A DNA stretch of 9,231 nt from Deltaproteobacteria bacterium (GTDB taxonomy: Bacteria > Desulfobacterota > Syntrophia > Syntrophales > UBA2210): assembly GCA_019314085.1 (NCBI GenBank), contig JAFCZZ010000060.1, positions 1 to 9,231 of the forward strand. Direction: 5' to 3'. This document shows, piece by piece, positions 1-8,205 of the stretch. Below the pieces are notes generated by a model that was not told where the DNA came from, ran no database searches, and worked only from the letters and a program-made list of their open reading frames with translations. Every line of letters begins with the position of its first letter. Position 1 is the stretch's first letter. The translations under genes were made by a program, and so were the position numbers.

Positions 1-683
1 AGATACGAGGAGTCGACGGAGAATTCCCCATATCCTCAACCCTTGCCGGAGGGTTCAACCTCTCCAACATTCTTGCGGCCACGGCCGCAGCCTTGTCGCT
101 CGGTGTACCGCAGGAGGATATCCGGTCGGGAATAGGTGCCCTTGATGTCGCTCCCGGCCGCCTTGAGAGGGTAAGTATCCCCGGTGAACCGGTGGTGTTT
201 GTGGATTATGCTCACACCGGAGATGCCTTGGAGCAGGTGCTTGAAACCCTGTCCGAGTTTAAAAAAAAGAGGATCATAACGGTCTTTGGATGCGGGGGTG
301 ACCGGGACCGTACGAAGAGACCCGGTATGGGAAAAATTGCGGCGGCGCTGAGTGACCTGGCTATCATTACCTCGGACAACCCAAGGACGGAAGACCCCTT
401 GGGGATCATAGATGAGATAGAGGGGGACATTGAGGCCGGTTCAACCAGATACGCACCTGAAGAGATCGCCAGCGGTTTTATGGAAAAGGGATACACGATT
501 GTCCCTGACCGGAGGGAGGCTATAGCCCTGGCGGTATCGGTTGCCGATGACTCGGATATTGTCCTGATCGCGGGGAAGGGGCATGAAGACTATCAGATTA
601 TGGGGACACGGAGATTCCCTTTTGACGACAGGGTGGTTGTCAGAGAGGCCCTCTCCACCCGCAGGGCGGGAGGTGCACGGTGA
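1..683 (+). CDS. murE: UDP-MurNAc-L-Ala-D-Glu:meso-diaminopimelate ligase MurE, C-terminal part (5' end outside window)
   Basis: Cytoplasmic ATP-dependent Mur ligase that adds the third stem-peptide residue to UDP-MurNAc-L-Ala-D-Glu. The frame is open from base 3 to the TGA at 681-683, giving 226 visible residues. Family members are about 480-500 residues, so roughly the N-terminal half (UDP-binding domain and the ATP P-loop) lies upstream. What remains is the end of the central ATPase domain (FNLSNILAATAAA, about nt 54-92) and the whole C-terminal domain. Visible motifs are PGRLERV, DYAHTGD (204-224), GCGGDRDRTKRPGMG, DNPRTED (375-395) and GKGHED (573-590). DNPR is the known signature for meso-DAP rather than L-lysine, and the glutamate of GKGHE also contacts the DAP side chain in the family. 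One oddity is that the usual DYAHTPD proline is glycine here. The stop overlaps the murF start by 4 nt, which suggests translational coupling. Confidence 0.96.
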   Translation, partial: IRGVDGEFPISSTLAGGFNLSNILAATAAALSLGVPQEDIRSGIGALDVAPGRLERVSIPGEPVVFVDYAHTGDALEQVLETLSEFKKKRIITVFGCGGDRDRTKRPGMGKIAAALSDLAIITSDNPRTEDPLGIIDEIEGDIEAGSTRYAPEEIASGFMEKGYTIVPDRREAIALAVSVADDSDIVLIAGKGHEDYQIMGTRRFPFDDRVVVREALSTRRAGGAR

Positions 684-2095
684 AAGAGAGAAAATCTCCC
701 ATACTGAAAACCGGAGAGATCGTAATGGCGACAGGAGGAACCCTTGTCAGGGGAAATCCTGACGGTATGTTTGAAGGATTGTCTACCGATTCACGGGATG
801 TGATCGGAGGCAATCTCTTTGTTGCTCTCACGGGGGAGCGGTTCGACGGCCATGCCTTTATCTCTGATGTGGCAAAAAAGGGTGTTGTCGGGCTGCTCGT
901 TCAGAGAGGAGCGTATCAGGTGTTAGGGGATGTTCTTGATGATGTTTCTGTGATTCTGGTTGACGATACCCTGCGCGCGCTGGGCGATATAGCCAATCTG
1001 TGGAGAAATAAATTTACGATTCCGGTTGCCGCCGTCACGGGAAGCTCCGGCAAGACAACAACGAAAGAGATGATAGCTACGGTGGCGGGACTCTCCGGGC
1101 CGGTTTTAAAGAGCAGGGGGAATTACAATAACCTTATCGGGCTCCCCCTCAGCCTCCTTGAATTGGGAGCCGAACATGAAATGGCCGTTGTTGAGTTGGG
1201 AACCAATAAGAGGGGGGAGATAGGAAGGCTTGCGGCCATTGCCGATCCCGACATCGGGGTTATCACCAATATAGGTCCCGCCCATCTGGAGGGGTTCGGG
1301 TCTCTCGATGTTGTCATGGAGGAGAAGGGGGATCTCTTTCTCAATATGAGGAATAACGGAGTCGCCATTATCAACAGGGATGATCCTTTCTCGCGAGTGC
1401 TGGCTGATCAATGGACGGGAAGGAACATCGGTTTCGGTATCGATGAGAATGCATTTGTCCGAGCCGAGCGCATTTTCATGAGGGGTGAGCGTGGTATGAG
1501 TTTTACGCTCACTATGGGAGAGATAGGCAAGGGGATCGATATGACTGTTGTCGGCAGGCACAATATATACAATGCCCTGGCCTGCGCGGCGGCCTGCCAG
1601 GCCATGGGTATCGAATACGACCTCATCTGTGAAGGACTGTCGGCATTCAGGCAGATAGCGGGGCGTATGGATATCCACCAGCTGAAGGGCGGGGGCACCG
1701 TCATTGACGATACCTACAACGCAAATCCCGCCTCGGTGATGGAGGCCCTCAAGACGCTGGGCGATCTCAAGGGGAAGAATGAAAGCATCGTAATCCTGGG
1801 GGACATGCTCGAGCTGGGGGAGGAGGCCGAGAGGCTCCACGAGGAGATCGGGAGAACCGTGGCCGATACCGGCGTGGGTACCCTGTTCCTCAGGGGAGAC
1901 TTTTCACAGTCCGTGGTAAAGGGGGCCTTGGAAAGGGGATTCAGGGAAGATCACATATATTTTGCCGAAACACCGGAGCGAATCAGGGGTGCGCTTCATG
2001 CGCTGATCCAGGAGGGGGACTGGATACTGGTGAAGGGATCGAGAAGGATGAAGATGGAAGAATTCCTCTACGCGATACTGGAAGAATTCGGATAG
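680..2095 (+). CDS. murF: UDP-MurNAc-tripeptide:D-Ala-D-Ala ligase MurF
   Basis: Cytoplasmic ATP-dependent ligase that adds the D-Ala-D-Ala dipeptide to complete UDP-MurNAc-pentapeptide. It has 471 residues, normal for the family. The N-terminal UDP-binding domain has STDSRDVIGGNLFVALTGERFDGH (residues 35-58 region). The central ATPase domain has the P-loop GSSGKTTTK (121-129), NYNNLIGLPLSLLEL, NIGPAHLEGFGS (197-208), and the lysine of MEEKGDLF (about 216) where the family carries its carbamylated lysine. The C-terminal domain has DDTYNANPASV, ILGDMLELGEEAERLH and LVKGSRRMKMEEF. The start is GTG at 680, four bases before the end of murE (GTGA overlap), behind a strong Shine-Dalgarno GGGAGGTG at 668-675. 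The later ATG at 725 would cut into the conserved N-terminal domain and is less likely. The gene is intact, with no odd residues in the key motifs. Confidence 0.97.
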   Translation: MKERKSPILKTGEIVMATGGTLVRGNPDGMFEGLSTDSRDVIGGNLFVALTGERFDGHAFISDVAKKGVVGLLVQRGAYQVLGDVLDDVSVILVDDTLRALGDIANLWRNKFTIPVAAVTGSSGKTTTKEMIATVAGLSGPVLKSRGNYNNLIGLPLSLLELGAEHEMAVVELGTNKRGEIGRLAAIADPDIGVITNIGPAHLEGFGSLDVVMEEKGDLFLNMRNNGVAIINRDDPFSRVLADQWTGRNIGFGIDENAFVRAERIFMRGERGMSFTLTMGEIGKGIDMTVVGRHNIYNALACAAACQAMGIEYDLICEGLSAFRQIAGRMDIHQLKGGGTVIDDTYNANPASVMEALKTLGDLKGKNESIVILGDMLELGEEAERLHEEIGRTVADTGVGTLFLRGDFSQSVVKGALERGFREDHIYFAETPERIRGALHALIQEGDWILVKGSRRMKMEEFLYAILEEFG

Positions 2096-2175
2096 CGGTC
2101 TTTGTAGTTTTTGGCGCCCTGCCGGTTGTGTGAGATGGCGTTAAAATACTGTATATAGTTATTAATTTATTGTAA

Positions 2176-2193
2176 ACCACTACATAATGTGGT
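2176..2193 (+). other. Short inverted repeat (ACCAC / GTGGT)
   Basis: ACCAC (2176-2180) and GTGGT (2189-2193) are perfect inverted repeats separated by 8 nt (TACATAAT). They lie at the downstream edge of the AT-rich block in the murF-mraY gap. They could form a weak 5-bp hairpin in a leader RNA or be a small operator-like dyad. Arms this short can arise by chance, so no function is assigned. Confidence 0.3.
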
Positions 2194-2215
2194 ATGTGCA
2201 ACAAGGTGATTATGC

Positions 2216-2233
2216 CCCTCCGGTCTCGGAGGG
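2216..2233 (+). other. Strong GC-rich hairpin in the mraY leader
   Basis: CCCTCCG (2216-2222) and CGGAGGG (2227-2233) form a perfect 7-bp stem around a GTCT tetraloop. It ends 7 nt before the mraY Shine-Dalgarno GGGAG (2241-2245). No U-run follows, so it does not look like an intrinsic terminator. The 3' arm contains an SD-like GGAGG (2228-2232) that the hairpin would hide. The 5' arm CTCC (2218-2221) could in principle pair instead with GGAG of the real SD (2242-2245). A role in mRNA stability or mraY translation is possible but is inference. Confidence 0.5.
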
Positions 2234-2256
2234 CGTAGCCGGGAGAATGTGCATAT

Positions 2257-3333
2257 ATGATCTATCATTTTTTATATCCGCTGAGCGATACATATTCGTG
2301 GCTTAATGTATTTCGCTACATAACGTTCAGGACGATATACGCGGCGATAACCGGTCTAGCCATTTGTTTTGTGCTCGGGCCATGGGTAATCGGCAGGCTC
2401 CAGTCCTTCAGCATCAAGCAGCCGATCCGTGATGACGGCCCCAACTCCCACCTCTCAAAAGAGGGCACACCCACGATGGGCGGTCTCCTGATCATCTTCT
2501 CCGTCGTCGTGTCAACCCTTCTCTGGGCAAAACTCACCGTGGACTATATCTGGATCGTGCTGATGGTGACAGTGGGATTCGGTCTCATCGGCTTCTGTGA
2601 TGATTACCGCAAACTGTCAAATGGGAGCAAGGGAATCCCGGGAACGGTCAGACTCTCAGGGGAGATTGTGATAGCGCTCTTTGTGAGCACCGTTTTGTAC
2701 CTGAATCCCGGTTTCAGCTCGAACCTTACCGTGCCCTTCTTCAAGACCCTTCTCCCTGACCTCGGCTGGGGGTATGTGATCCTTTCCACGTTTATTATCG
2801 TGGGTGCCGCAAATGCGGTCAATCTTACCGACGGTCTTGACGGTCTTGCCATAAGCCCGGCAACGATATGCTTCGCAACCTATCTTCTCTTTGCCTACTT
2901 TGCCGGAAACGTAAAGCTGTCGGGCTACCTCCAGATACCCTATGTGGCGGGAGTGGGAGAACTCTCGGTCTTCTGCGGGGCAATGGTCGGGGCCGGAATC
3001 GGGTTTCTCTGGTACAACACCTACCCCGCTCAGATATTCATGGGTGATGTGGGGTCGCTCTCTCTGGGCGGCGCCCTGGGGACGATAGCTATTCTTACAA
3101 AGCAGGAGATCATCCTCGCCATTGTGGGGGGGATCTTTGTGGTTGAGACCTTTTCAGTCATCTTTCAGGTGGGCTGGTTCAAGATGTCGAACGGAAACCG
3201 TATCTTCAGGATGGCGCCGATCCATCACCACTTTGAACTGAAGGGATGGGCGGAACCCAAGGTGATCGTGCGCTTCTGGATTATCTCCGTCATCCTTGCG
3301 CTTATCGCCATCAGTACGTTGAAGCTGCGGTAG
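2257..3333 (+). CDS. mraY: Phospho-N-acetylmuramoyl-pentapeptide transferase MraY
   Basis: Integral inner-membrane enzyme that transfers phospho-MurNAc-pentapeptide from its UMP carrier to undecaprenyl phosphate, making lipid I. It has 358 residues, typical of the family, with about ten hydrophobic membrane spans. Hallmarks in order are the N-terminus [11 protein letters not shown] and [33 protein letters not shown] (59-76), the aspartate pair in FCDDYRK (D115-D116), [10 protein letters not shown] (189-198), [12 protein letters not shown] with D264, and the HHHFE loop (323-327). These include the Mg2+ and catalytic aspartates known for the family. The start is ATG 2257, because the N-terminal sequence matches the family start directly; SD GGGAG (2241-2245) lies 11 nt upstream. 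A slight divergence is [13 protein letters not shown] (124-136), where relatives more often have SKGLSARxKL. It has its own leader region, unlike its neighbours. Confidence 0.97.
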   Translation: MIYHFLYPLSDTYSWLNVFRYITFRTIYAAITGLAICFVLGPWVIGRLQSFSIKQPIRDDGPNSHLSKEGTPTMGGLLIIFSVVVSTLLWAKLTVDYIWIVLMVTVGFGLIGFCDDYRKLSNGSKGIPGTVRLSGEIVIALFVSTVLYLNPGFSSNLTVPFFKTLLPDLGWGYVILSTFIIVGAANAVNLTDGLDGLAISPATICFATYLLFAYFAGNVKLSGYLQIPYVAGVGELSVFCGAMVGAGIGFLWYNTYPAQIFMGDVGSLSLGGALGTIAILTKQEIILAIVGGIFVVETFSVIFQVGWFKMSNGNRIFRMAPIHHHFELKGWAEPKVIVRFWIISVILALIAISTLKLR

Positions 3334-3363
3334 GGAGAACCGGGCAATTACGGGTGTGTATTC

Positions 3364-4758
3364 ATGGATCTGGATGGGAAAACAGTCCTGGTAATCGGTA
3401 TGGGGAAGACGGGCGTGGCGACGGCCCAATTTCTCCTCGAGAGGGGGGCCAGGGTCCTGGCCTCCGATGAGAAACCGGTCTGTGAGCTCGGAGATGCCAT
3501 AGATGCCCTTGACGAAGTGGGGGAGGATGTTGAATTGGGGATCGGACAGGATGATCTTGATGTCCTTTCCCGGACGGACCTGATCGTTCCCTCGCCGGGT
3601 GTCCCGCCGTTCAATCCCCTGCTTGCAGAGGGGACGAGGAGGGGAATCCCCATTGTCAGTGAGCTGGAACTCGCCTCGGCCTATGTAAAAAAACCGATCA
3701 TTGCGATTACCGGTACCAACGGAAAGACGACGACGACGACCATGATAGGCGAGATACTGTCACACTGCGGCAGGCAGGTTTTTGTCGGCGGCAATATAGG
3801 CACTCCGCTCATATCGTACGTACGGGGCAGGCAGGAGGACGATTACGTGGTGCTGGAGGTCAGTAGCTTCCAACTGCAGTGGGTCAGACACTTTCACCCC
3901 ACTATTGCGATGCTTCTGAATGTGAGCTGCGACCACCTCGATTATCATGGTTCTCTTGAGGAATACCGATCCGTTAAGGAGCGGATATTCGCACGCCAGG
4001 GAAGCGGGGATCTGGCTATACTGAATGCGGATGATCCCGCCTCGGCGGATCTTGCAAAGCGTTTACCGGCCGAGCATGTCATGTGCTTCAGCTCGTCGAC
4101 AACCTTGAAGGAAGGGATCTTTATCGACGGCGAGTCGCTCAGATACCGCGGTGCGCAACGAGATGAACAGTATCCTGCCGGAGCGATACAGTTAAAGGGG
4201 ACGCATAACCTGGAAAATATCATGGCCGCCGTCCTTGCTGCGAGGATGTGCGGCTGTCCGCCCGGGGGGATTGCCGATGTACTGAACAGGTTTACCGGCA
4301 TTGCGCACCGAATAGAGTTTGCCGGGAGGGTGGACGGTGTGGCCTACTATGACGATTCCAAGGGGACAAACGTGGGCGCGGTGTATCGAGCCTTGGAGTC
4401 ATTTCCCGGCCCAGTGGTTCTCCTCCTGGGGGGCAGATACAAGGGCGGTGATTTTGGGATACTGGCAGAGTTGCTGCGAGACAGGGTCAAGGTCCTGATC
4501 ATCTTCGGCGAGGCGGCCGAAACGATAGAGACAATGGTCAGCGGGATTGTGAAGACCGAACGTGCCGGGAGCCTGAAAGAGGCCGTCGGCCTGGCCCGCG
4601 AAACCGCGTCATCCGGCGATACGGTGCTGCTGTCGCCGGGCTGCTCAAGCTTTGATGAATTCAAGAACTACGAGGAGCGGGGGTCCGTCTTTAAGGGGAT
4701 CGTTGAACGAATGAGCCATCAGGAGCATAAGGGGATATGGGCAAACAGTCTTCAATAA
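3364..4758 (+). CDS. murD: UDP-MurNAc-L-alanine:D-glutamate ligase MurD
   Basis: Cytoplasmic Mur ligase that adds D-glutamate to UDP-MurNAc-L-Ala. It has 464 residues, a normal length. The N-terminal Rossmann-like domain has VLVIGMGKTGVA (8-19) and VPSPGVPP. The central ATPase domain has P-loop GTNGKTTTTT (117-126), GGNIGTPL, LEVSSFQLQ, NVSCDHLDYHGS, and YRSVKERIF with K205, the family's carbamylated lysine. The C-terminal domain has HRIE (315-318), DDSKGTN (330-336), LLGGRYKGGDF and SPGCSSFDEFKNYEERG. The last motif usually reads SPACASFD, a mild variation. The start is ATG 3364, 30 nt after the mraY stop, behind a weak SD-like GGGTG (3352-3356). No better in-frame start is near, and the N-terminus matches the family. 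The 3' end overlaps ftsW by 22 nt. Confidence 0.97.
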   Translation: MDLDGKTVLVIGMGKTGVATAQFLLERGARVLASDEKPVCELGDAIDALDEVGEDVELGIGQDDLDVLSRTDLIVPSPGVPPFNPLLAEGTRRGIPIVSELELASAYVKKPIIAITGTNGKTTTTTMIGEILSHCGRQVFVGGNIGTPLISYVRGRQEDDYVVLEVSSFQLQWVRHFHPTIAMLLNVSCDHLDYHGSLEEYRSVKERIFARQGSGDLAILNADDPASADLAKRLPAEHVMCFSSSTTLKEGIFIDGESLRYRGAQRDEQYPAGAIQLKGTHNLENIMAAVLAARMCGCPPGGIADVLNRFTGIAHRIEFAGRVDGVAYYDDSKGTNVGAVYRALESFPGPVVLLLGGRYKGGDFGILAELLRDRVKVLIIFGEAAETIETMVSGIVKTERAGSLKEAVGLARETASSGDTVLLSPGCSSFDEFKNYEERGSVFKGIVERMSHQEHKGIWANSLQ

Positions 4759-5873
4759 CGAGCGGTAGGCCCGACATCACGCTCTTCATCGTCACGATAA
4801 TCCTGGTCGTTATTGGGACGGTGATGATCTACAGCTCAAGTTCCATCATCGCTCTGGAGAAGTACGGCGACGGATACCACTATATCAAGAAACAGGTCGT
4901 GTTCGTCCTGATCGGCCTCGGCGTCTTGATAGGGGCGTCCAAGGTTCCGTATCGATACTGGGGAATAGCGGCGTATCCCGCCGTGCTTGTATCGATAGCG
5001 CTGCTGACCCTCCTTATTGTTCCGGGTTTCGGCACGAAGGTGGGAGGAGCCACCCGGTGGTTTCGCGCCGGAGGAATCTCGTTTCAGGTATCCGAAATGG
5101 TGAAGGTTGCGCTGGTTATATTCCTGGCCCACTACCTCACGAAAAAGATCGCACACATAAAGGAATTTTCACGCATCTTTCTGATCCCGCTGGCCATACT
5201 GCTGATCATCCTCGGCCTTGTGCTGCGCCAGCCGGATTTCGGCGCGGCCGTCATCATGGTGATGGTTTTTATGCTGATGTTCTATCTTGCGGGGAGCCGC
5301 ATTACGTATCTCGCCGGTTTCGCGGCGACGGCGATCCCCGCGGGAGCGATTCTAATTATGCAGGAAAGCTACCGGATGCGGCGGCTGTTGTCCTTCCTCA
5401 ATCCCTGGGAGGATCCGAGCAGGACAGGATTCCAGATAATACAATCATTCATCTCCTTCGGTTCCGGCGGGGCCTTCGGTGTGGGACTTGGCAACAGCAT
5501 GCAGAAGCTCTTTTACCTTCCCGAACCGCATACGGACTTCATTCTTTCGGTGATTGCCGAGGAGAGCGGTTTTATCGGGGTTGTGATCGTTGTCCTCCTG
5601 TTTTCCATCCTTGTCTTTCGCGGTTTCGTGATCTCCTTTCACTGCACGGACCTGTTCGGGATGCTTCTGGCCTCCGGGCTGACCGCGGTCATCGCACTGG
5701 AGGCGTTTATCAACATGGCGGCTGTTATGGGGCTCGTTCCCACGAAGGGACTGGTGCTCCCCTTTCTCAGTTATGGGGGAACCTCGCTGATGATGTGCAT
5801 GATGCTTGTCGGGATATTGCTGAATATATCCTCTCACCAGGAAAGGAACGAGGGTGGTACGGCGACCTCATGA
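4737..5873 (+). CDS. ftsW: Septal peptidoglycan glycosyltransferase FtsW (SEDS family)
   Basis: Multi-pass inner-membrane SEDS protein that polymerises lipid II at the septum together with its class B PBP partner FtsI. It has 378 residues with about ten hydrophobic segments. Motifs are GGATRWF (103-109), FQVSEMVK (116-123), RQPDFGAA (164-171), LNPWEDPSRTGFQIIQS (221-237), GVGLGNS, LPEPHTDFILSVIAEESGFIG (261-281) and PFLSYGGTS (342-350). D267 in HTDF corresponds to the catalytic aspartate reported for SEDS enzymes. RodA is the main alternative by sequence, but the position between murD and murG inside dcw supports FtsW. The start ATG 4737 lies inside the end of murD; AGGAG (4721-4725) is 11 nt upstream, and a closer AAGGGG (4729-4734) leaves only 2 nt. 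Translational coupling to murD is likely. QVSE replaces the more common QPSE. Confidence 0.95.
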   Translation: MGKQSSITSGRPDITLFIVTIILVVIGTVMIYSSSSIIALEKYGDGYHYIKKQVVFVLIGLGVLIGASKVPYRYWGIAAYPAVLVSIALLTLLIVPGFGTKVGGATRWFRAGGISFQVSEMVKVALVIFLAHYLTKKIAHIKEFSRIFLIPLAILLIILGLVLRQPDFGAAVIMVMVFMLMFYLAGSRITYLAGFAATAIPAGAILIMQESYRMRRLLSFLNPWEDPSRTGFQIIQSFISFGSGGAFGVGLGNSMQKLFYLPEPHTDFILSVIAEESGFIGVVIVVLLFSILVFRGFVISFHCTDLFGMLLASGLTAVIALEAFINMAAVMGLVPTKGLVLPFLSYGGTSLMMCMMLVGILLNISSHQERNEGGTATS

Positions 5874-5901
5874 CCGGGACAATAGGGCTTTGAGAGACCG
5901 C

Positions 5902-5907
5902 AGGGAG
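5902..5907 (+). promoter_or_regulatory. Shine-Dalgarno supporting a TTG start for murG
   Basis: AGGGAG at 5902-5907 is a good ribosome binding site, 7 nt before the TTG at 5915. The in-frame ATGs at 5933 and 5939 have no comparable SD. The ATG at 5963 has AGAGGG (5948-5953) 9 nt upstream and would start directly at [10 protein letters not shown]. The site therefore favours TTG 5915, with 5939 and 5963 as real alternatives. Confidence 0.5.
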
Positions 5908-5914
5908 CAGCCGA

Positions 5915-7063
5915 TTGCGGATCATCCGTGGTATGCATATGGAGAAAAGAGGGATCAGAATCATGATAGCCGGTGGAGGCACCGGGGGGCATCTGTTCCC
6001 CGCTGTCGCAATCGCCGAGGAGTTTCTGGAAAGGTTGCCGATGAGTGATGTCCTCTTTATAGGGACCGAGAGAGGCCTGGAGGCCAGACTCCTTCCCGGC
6101 TTGGGCTTTGCGCTTCGCACGATCACGGTGGAGGGGATAAAGGGCAGGGGGGCTATACGGATGATCGGCGGTCTGCTGAAGATTCCACGCGCGGTAACGC
6201 AGTCGGTGTCCATCCTGCGTGAGTTCCGCCCTGATATTGCCCTGGGTGTGGGAGGGTACGCCTCAGGCCCGGCGGTGATAGCGGCTCGCTGTATGGGGAT
6301 AAAGACGGCAATCGCAGAACAGAACGCCCTGCCCGGCTTTACGAATAGAATACTCGGCAGATTTGTGGACAGGGTGTTCCTCACATTTCCCGACGGGGAG
6401 GGGCAGTTCGCGGCCGCAAAGGCGATCGTTACGGGAAATCCCGTGAGAAGAGAATTTGCGAAGGGGACCAGGAAACCCCATAAGAAGGGGGACACGTTTT
6501 CGATCCTCGTCTTCGGGGGAAGTCAGGGGGCTCGGGCCATCAACCGGGCGGTTGTGGAGGCCATGCCGCATCTGGAGGACATACAGGATAGGCTGGTGAT
6601 TACCCATCAGGCGGGGAAGGGGGACCTCGATGAGGTGTCAAAAGCCTATCGTGACCGAGGGGTAGATGCCGAGGTACTCCCCTTTATCAACGATATGGCT
6701 TCGGCGTACGGGTCGTCGGATCTCCTGATATGCAGGGCCGGTGCGACCTCCATTGCCGAGATAACCGCGACCGGAAAGGCGTCTGTCCTTGTCCCGTATC
6801 CGTTCGCCGTCGGGGGACACCAGGAATTGAATGCGCGTGTGCTGGCCGATGCGGGCGCGGCCGAGATTATTCTCGAGGATGGACTTGACGGGAAAACGCT
6901 TGCCGGGGTTATCAGGAGACTTGCCGACAGTCCGGAGACGATACGCAGGATGGAAGAAAAATCTGAAAGGTTGGGGAATGTAAAGGCGGCGGCACACATC
7001 GTGGATGAGTGCATGGTCATGCTGGGCCCCGACTTGTCGAGGCAGGGGACCGGGAGAATCTGA
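5915..7063 (+). CDS. murG: UDP-GlcNAc:lipid I N-acetylglucosaminyltransferase MurG
   Basis: Peripheral inner-membrane GT-B glycosyltransferase (family GT28) that adds GlcNAc to lipid I to make lipid II on the cytoplasmic face. From TTG 5915 it is 382 residues, slightly longer than the usual 350-370. The N-terminal acceptor domain has [11 protein letters not shown] (20-30), [14 protein letters not shown] (111-124) and [14 protein letters not shown] (134-147). The linker is [10 protein letters not shown]. The C-terminal UDP-GlcNAc domain has [12 protein letters not shown] (199-210), [24 protein letters not shown] (274-283), and [14 protein letters not shown] (294-307). Start choice is uncertain: TTG 5915 has the best SD, while ATG 5939 ([14 protein letters not shown]) or ATG 5963 would give a more typical N-terminal length. 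It follows ftsW by 41 nt, and its TGA (7061-7063) shares one base with the murC ATG. Confidence 0.95.
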   Translation: MRIIRGMHMEKRGIRIMIAGGGTGGHLFPAVAIAEEFLERLPMSDVLFIGTERGLEARLLPGLGFALRTITVEGIKGRGAIRMIGGLLKIPRAVTQSVSILREFRPDIALGVGGYASGPAVIAARCMGIKTAIAEQNALPGFTNRILGRFVDRVFLTFPDGEGQFAAAKAIVTGNPVRREFAKGTRKPHKKGDTFSILVFGGSQGARAINRAVVEAMPHLEDIQDRLVITHQAGKGDLDEVSKAYRDRGVDAEVLPFINDMASAYGSSDLLICRAGATSIAEITATGKASVLVPYPFAVGGHQELNARVLADAGAAEIILEDGLDGKTLAGVIRRLADSPETIRRMEEKSERLGNVKAAAHIVDECMVMLGPDLSRQGTGRI

Positions 7064-8205
7064 TGTATAGAAGGGTGAAGAACATACATTTTGTCGGGAT
7101 AGGCGGTATCGGTATGAGCGGCATTGCCGAGGTCCTCCTGAATCTCGGGTACGCGATCAGCGGGTCCGACTTGGAGAAAACCGATATCACGGCGAGGCTG
7201 GAAACACTCGGGGCCCGGATCTTTCATGGCCATAGGCCATCAAACCTCACAACTGCCGATGTGGTGGTGAAATCGACGGCCATCGGCGAAAACAATCCCG
7301 AGGTCATGGAGGCTCACAGCAGGAATATCCCGGTCATCCCGAGGGCCGAGATGCTGGCCGAACTGTTAAAGCTGAAATATTCCATAGCCGTATCGGGGTG
7401 TCACGGGAAGACCACAACCACCTCCATCATTTCGACCGTTCTCGCGCATGGCGGTCTCGATCCCACGATGGTGATAGGGGGCAGACTGGACAGCATCGGG
7501 AGTAACGCACGATTGGGGGAGGGCGAGATTATTGTTGCCGAGGCGGACGAGAGTGACGGCTCCTTCCTCCATCTGAATCCCTACATCGCCGTTATTACCA
7601 ATATAGATCGCGAACATCTGGACTACTATCCCGGGATAGGGGAGATCAAAGATGCCTTTCTGCAGTTCGCCAACTCGGTTCCCTTCTACGGGGCGGTTAT
7701 CCTCTGCAGTGATTGTGACAATGTACGGGATATCCTGCCGAGGATAAAGAGAAAGGTTGTTACCTATGGGGTGGACAGCGAGGCGGATTTCAGAGCAGCC
7801 GATATATCTCTCTACCACAGGGAGGAACTCCTGGGCGATATAGAGATGCAGGTTCCGGGTCTGTTCAATGTCTACAACACCATGGCAGCTGTGGCCGTCG
7901 GTATCGAACACGGCATGGAATTTTCCACGATACGCGAGGGCATACGCGCTTACAAAGGTGTCCACCGACGGCTGGAGATCAAGGGGCAGGCCGCTGGTGT
8001 CACGGTAGTTGATGATTACGGCCATCACCCCACTGAGATAAAGGCGGTGCTGGCGGCCGCGAAAAACGTGTGGGAAGGCAGGCTTATTGTTGTATTTCAG
8101 CCCCACCGCTATACGCGGACCAAGGCCCTGTTTGACGACTTTCTGGATTCCTTTGATGATGTCTGTCGGGTTTCGGGGAGATTGCCGACCATCTGTGCGC
8201 CATAA
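7063..8205 (+). CDS. murC: UDP-N-acetylmuramate:L-alanine ligase MurC, frame-disrupted near its C-terminus
   Basis: Mur ligase that adds L-alanine to UDP-MurNAc, the first stem-peptide step. The start is ATG 7063, overlapping the murG stop (TGATG) with SD GGGAG (7052-7056) six nt upstream; the in-frame ATG at 7009 would lie deep inside murG. Seen are the Rossmann motif [11 protein letters not shown] (10-20), P-loop [10 protein letters not shown] (111-120, where most relatives have GTHGKT), [10 protein letters not shown] (159-168), [40 protein letters not shown] (315-326) and [10 protein letters not shown] (345-354). After V367 (codon 8161-8163) the frame runs into unrelated residues and stops at 8203-8205, giving 380 residues instead of about 455-465. 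Authentic C-terminal sequence resumes in another frame (8163-8312). Taken together, the gene carries a frameshift plus a missing segment. As MurC is essential, an assembly or sequencing error is the simplest explanation. Confidence 0.9.
   Translation: MYRRVKNIHFVGIGGIGMSGIAEVLLNLGYAISGSDLEKTDITARLETLGARIFHGHRPSNLTTADVVVKSTAIGENNPEVMEAHSRNIPVIPRAEMLAELLKLKYSIAVSGCHGKTTTTSIISTVLAHGGLDPTMVIGGRLDSIGSNARLGEGEIIVAEADESDGSFLHLNPYIAVITNIDREHLDYYPGIGEIKDAFLQFANSVPFYGAVILCSDCDNVRDILPRIKRKVVTYGVDSEADFRAADISLYHREELLGDIEMQVPGLFNVYNTMAAVAVGIEHGMEFSTIREGIRAYKGVHRRLEIKGQAAGVTVVDDYGHHPTEIKAVLAAAKNVWEGRLIVVFQPHRYTRTKALFDDFLDSFDDVCRVSGRLPTICAP

Larger units (their letters stand above)
2096..2256 (+). promoter_or_regulatory. 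murF-mraY intergenic region with AT-rich promoter-like block
   Basis: This 161-nt gap is by far the largest in the window; other junctions overlap or are about 12-41 nt. Its middle (about 2140-2188) is strongly AT-rich, with TTAAAATACTGTATATAG and TTATTAATTTATTG, in otherwise GC-rich surroundings. It is followed by two inverted repeats and the mraY Shine-Dalgarno GGGAG (2241-2245). No -35/-10 pair with convincing match and spacing stands out: TTGTGT (2126-2131) with TATATA (2152-2157) has a 20-nt spacer, which is too long. An internal promoter for mraY and downstream genes is therefore inferred from composition and context only. A T-rich run at 2105-2112 has no stem before it, so I do not call a terminator for murF. 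Confidence 0.4.

Noticed and set aside
2103..2135. Terminator after murF at the T-rich run
   Set aside because: There is no stable GC-rich stem immediately upstream of the T-run.
2147..2166. LexA-like sequence TACTGTATAT in the murF-mraY gap
   Set aside because: Only the left half matches the enterobacterial SOS box; the right half (AGTTATTAAT) lacks the CAG needed for a palindrome, so it looks like a chance match in AT-rich DNA.
2187..2306. Possible 39-codon leader ORF (ATG 2187 to TAA 2304) overlapping the mraY start
   Set aside because: No Shine-Dalgarno precedes it, its composition is unremarkable, and it passes through the hairpin into mraY out of frame. Nothing supports translation.
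5057..5893. Long plus-strand open frame of 278 codons inside ftsW in another frame
   Set aside because: It overlaps the full SEDS motif set of ftsW; the alternative translation is rich in Arg, Gly and His with no membrane segments or family motifs.
7009..7062. Upstream ATG start for murC at 7009
   Set aside because: It would add 18 residues encoded inside murG that do not resemble MurC. ATG 7063 has a well-spaced SD and the classic TGATG overlap.
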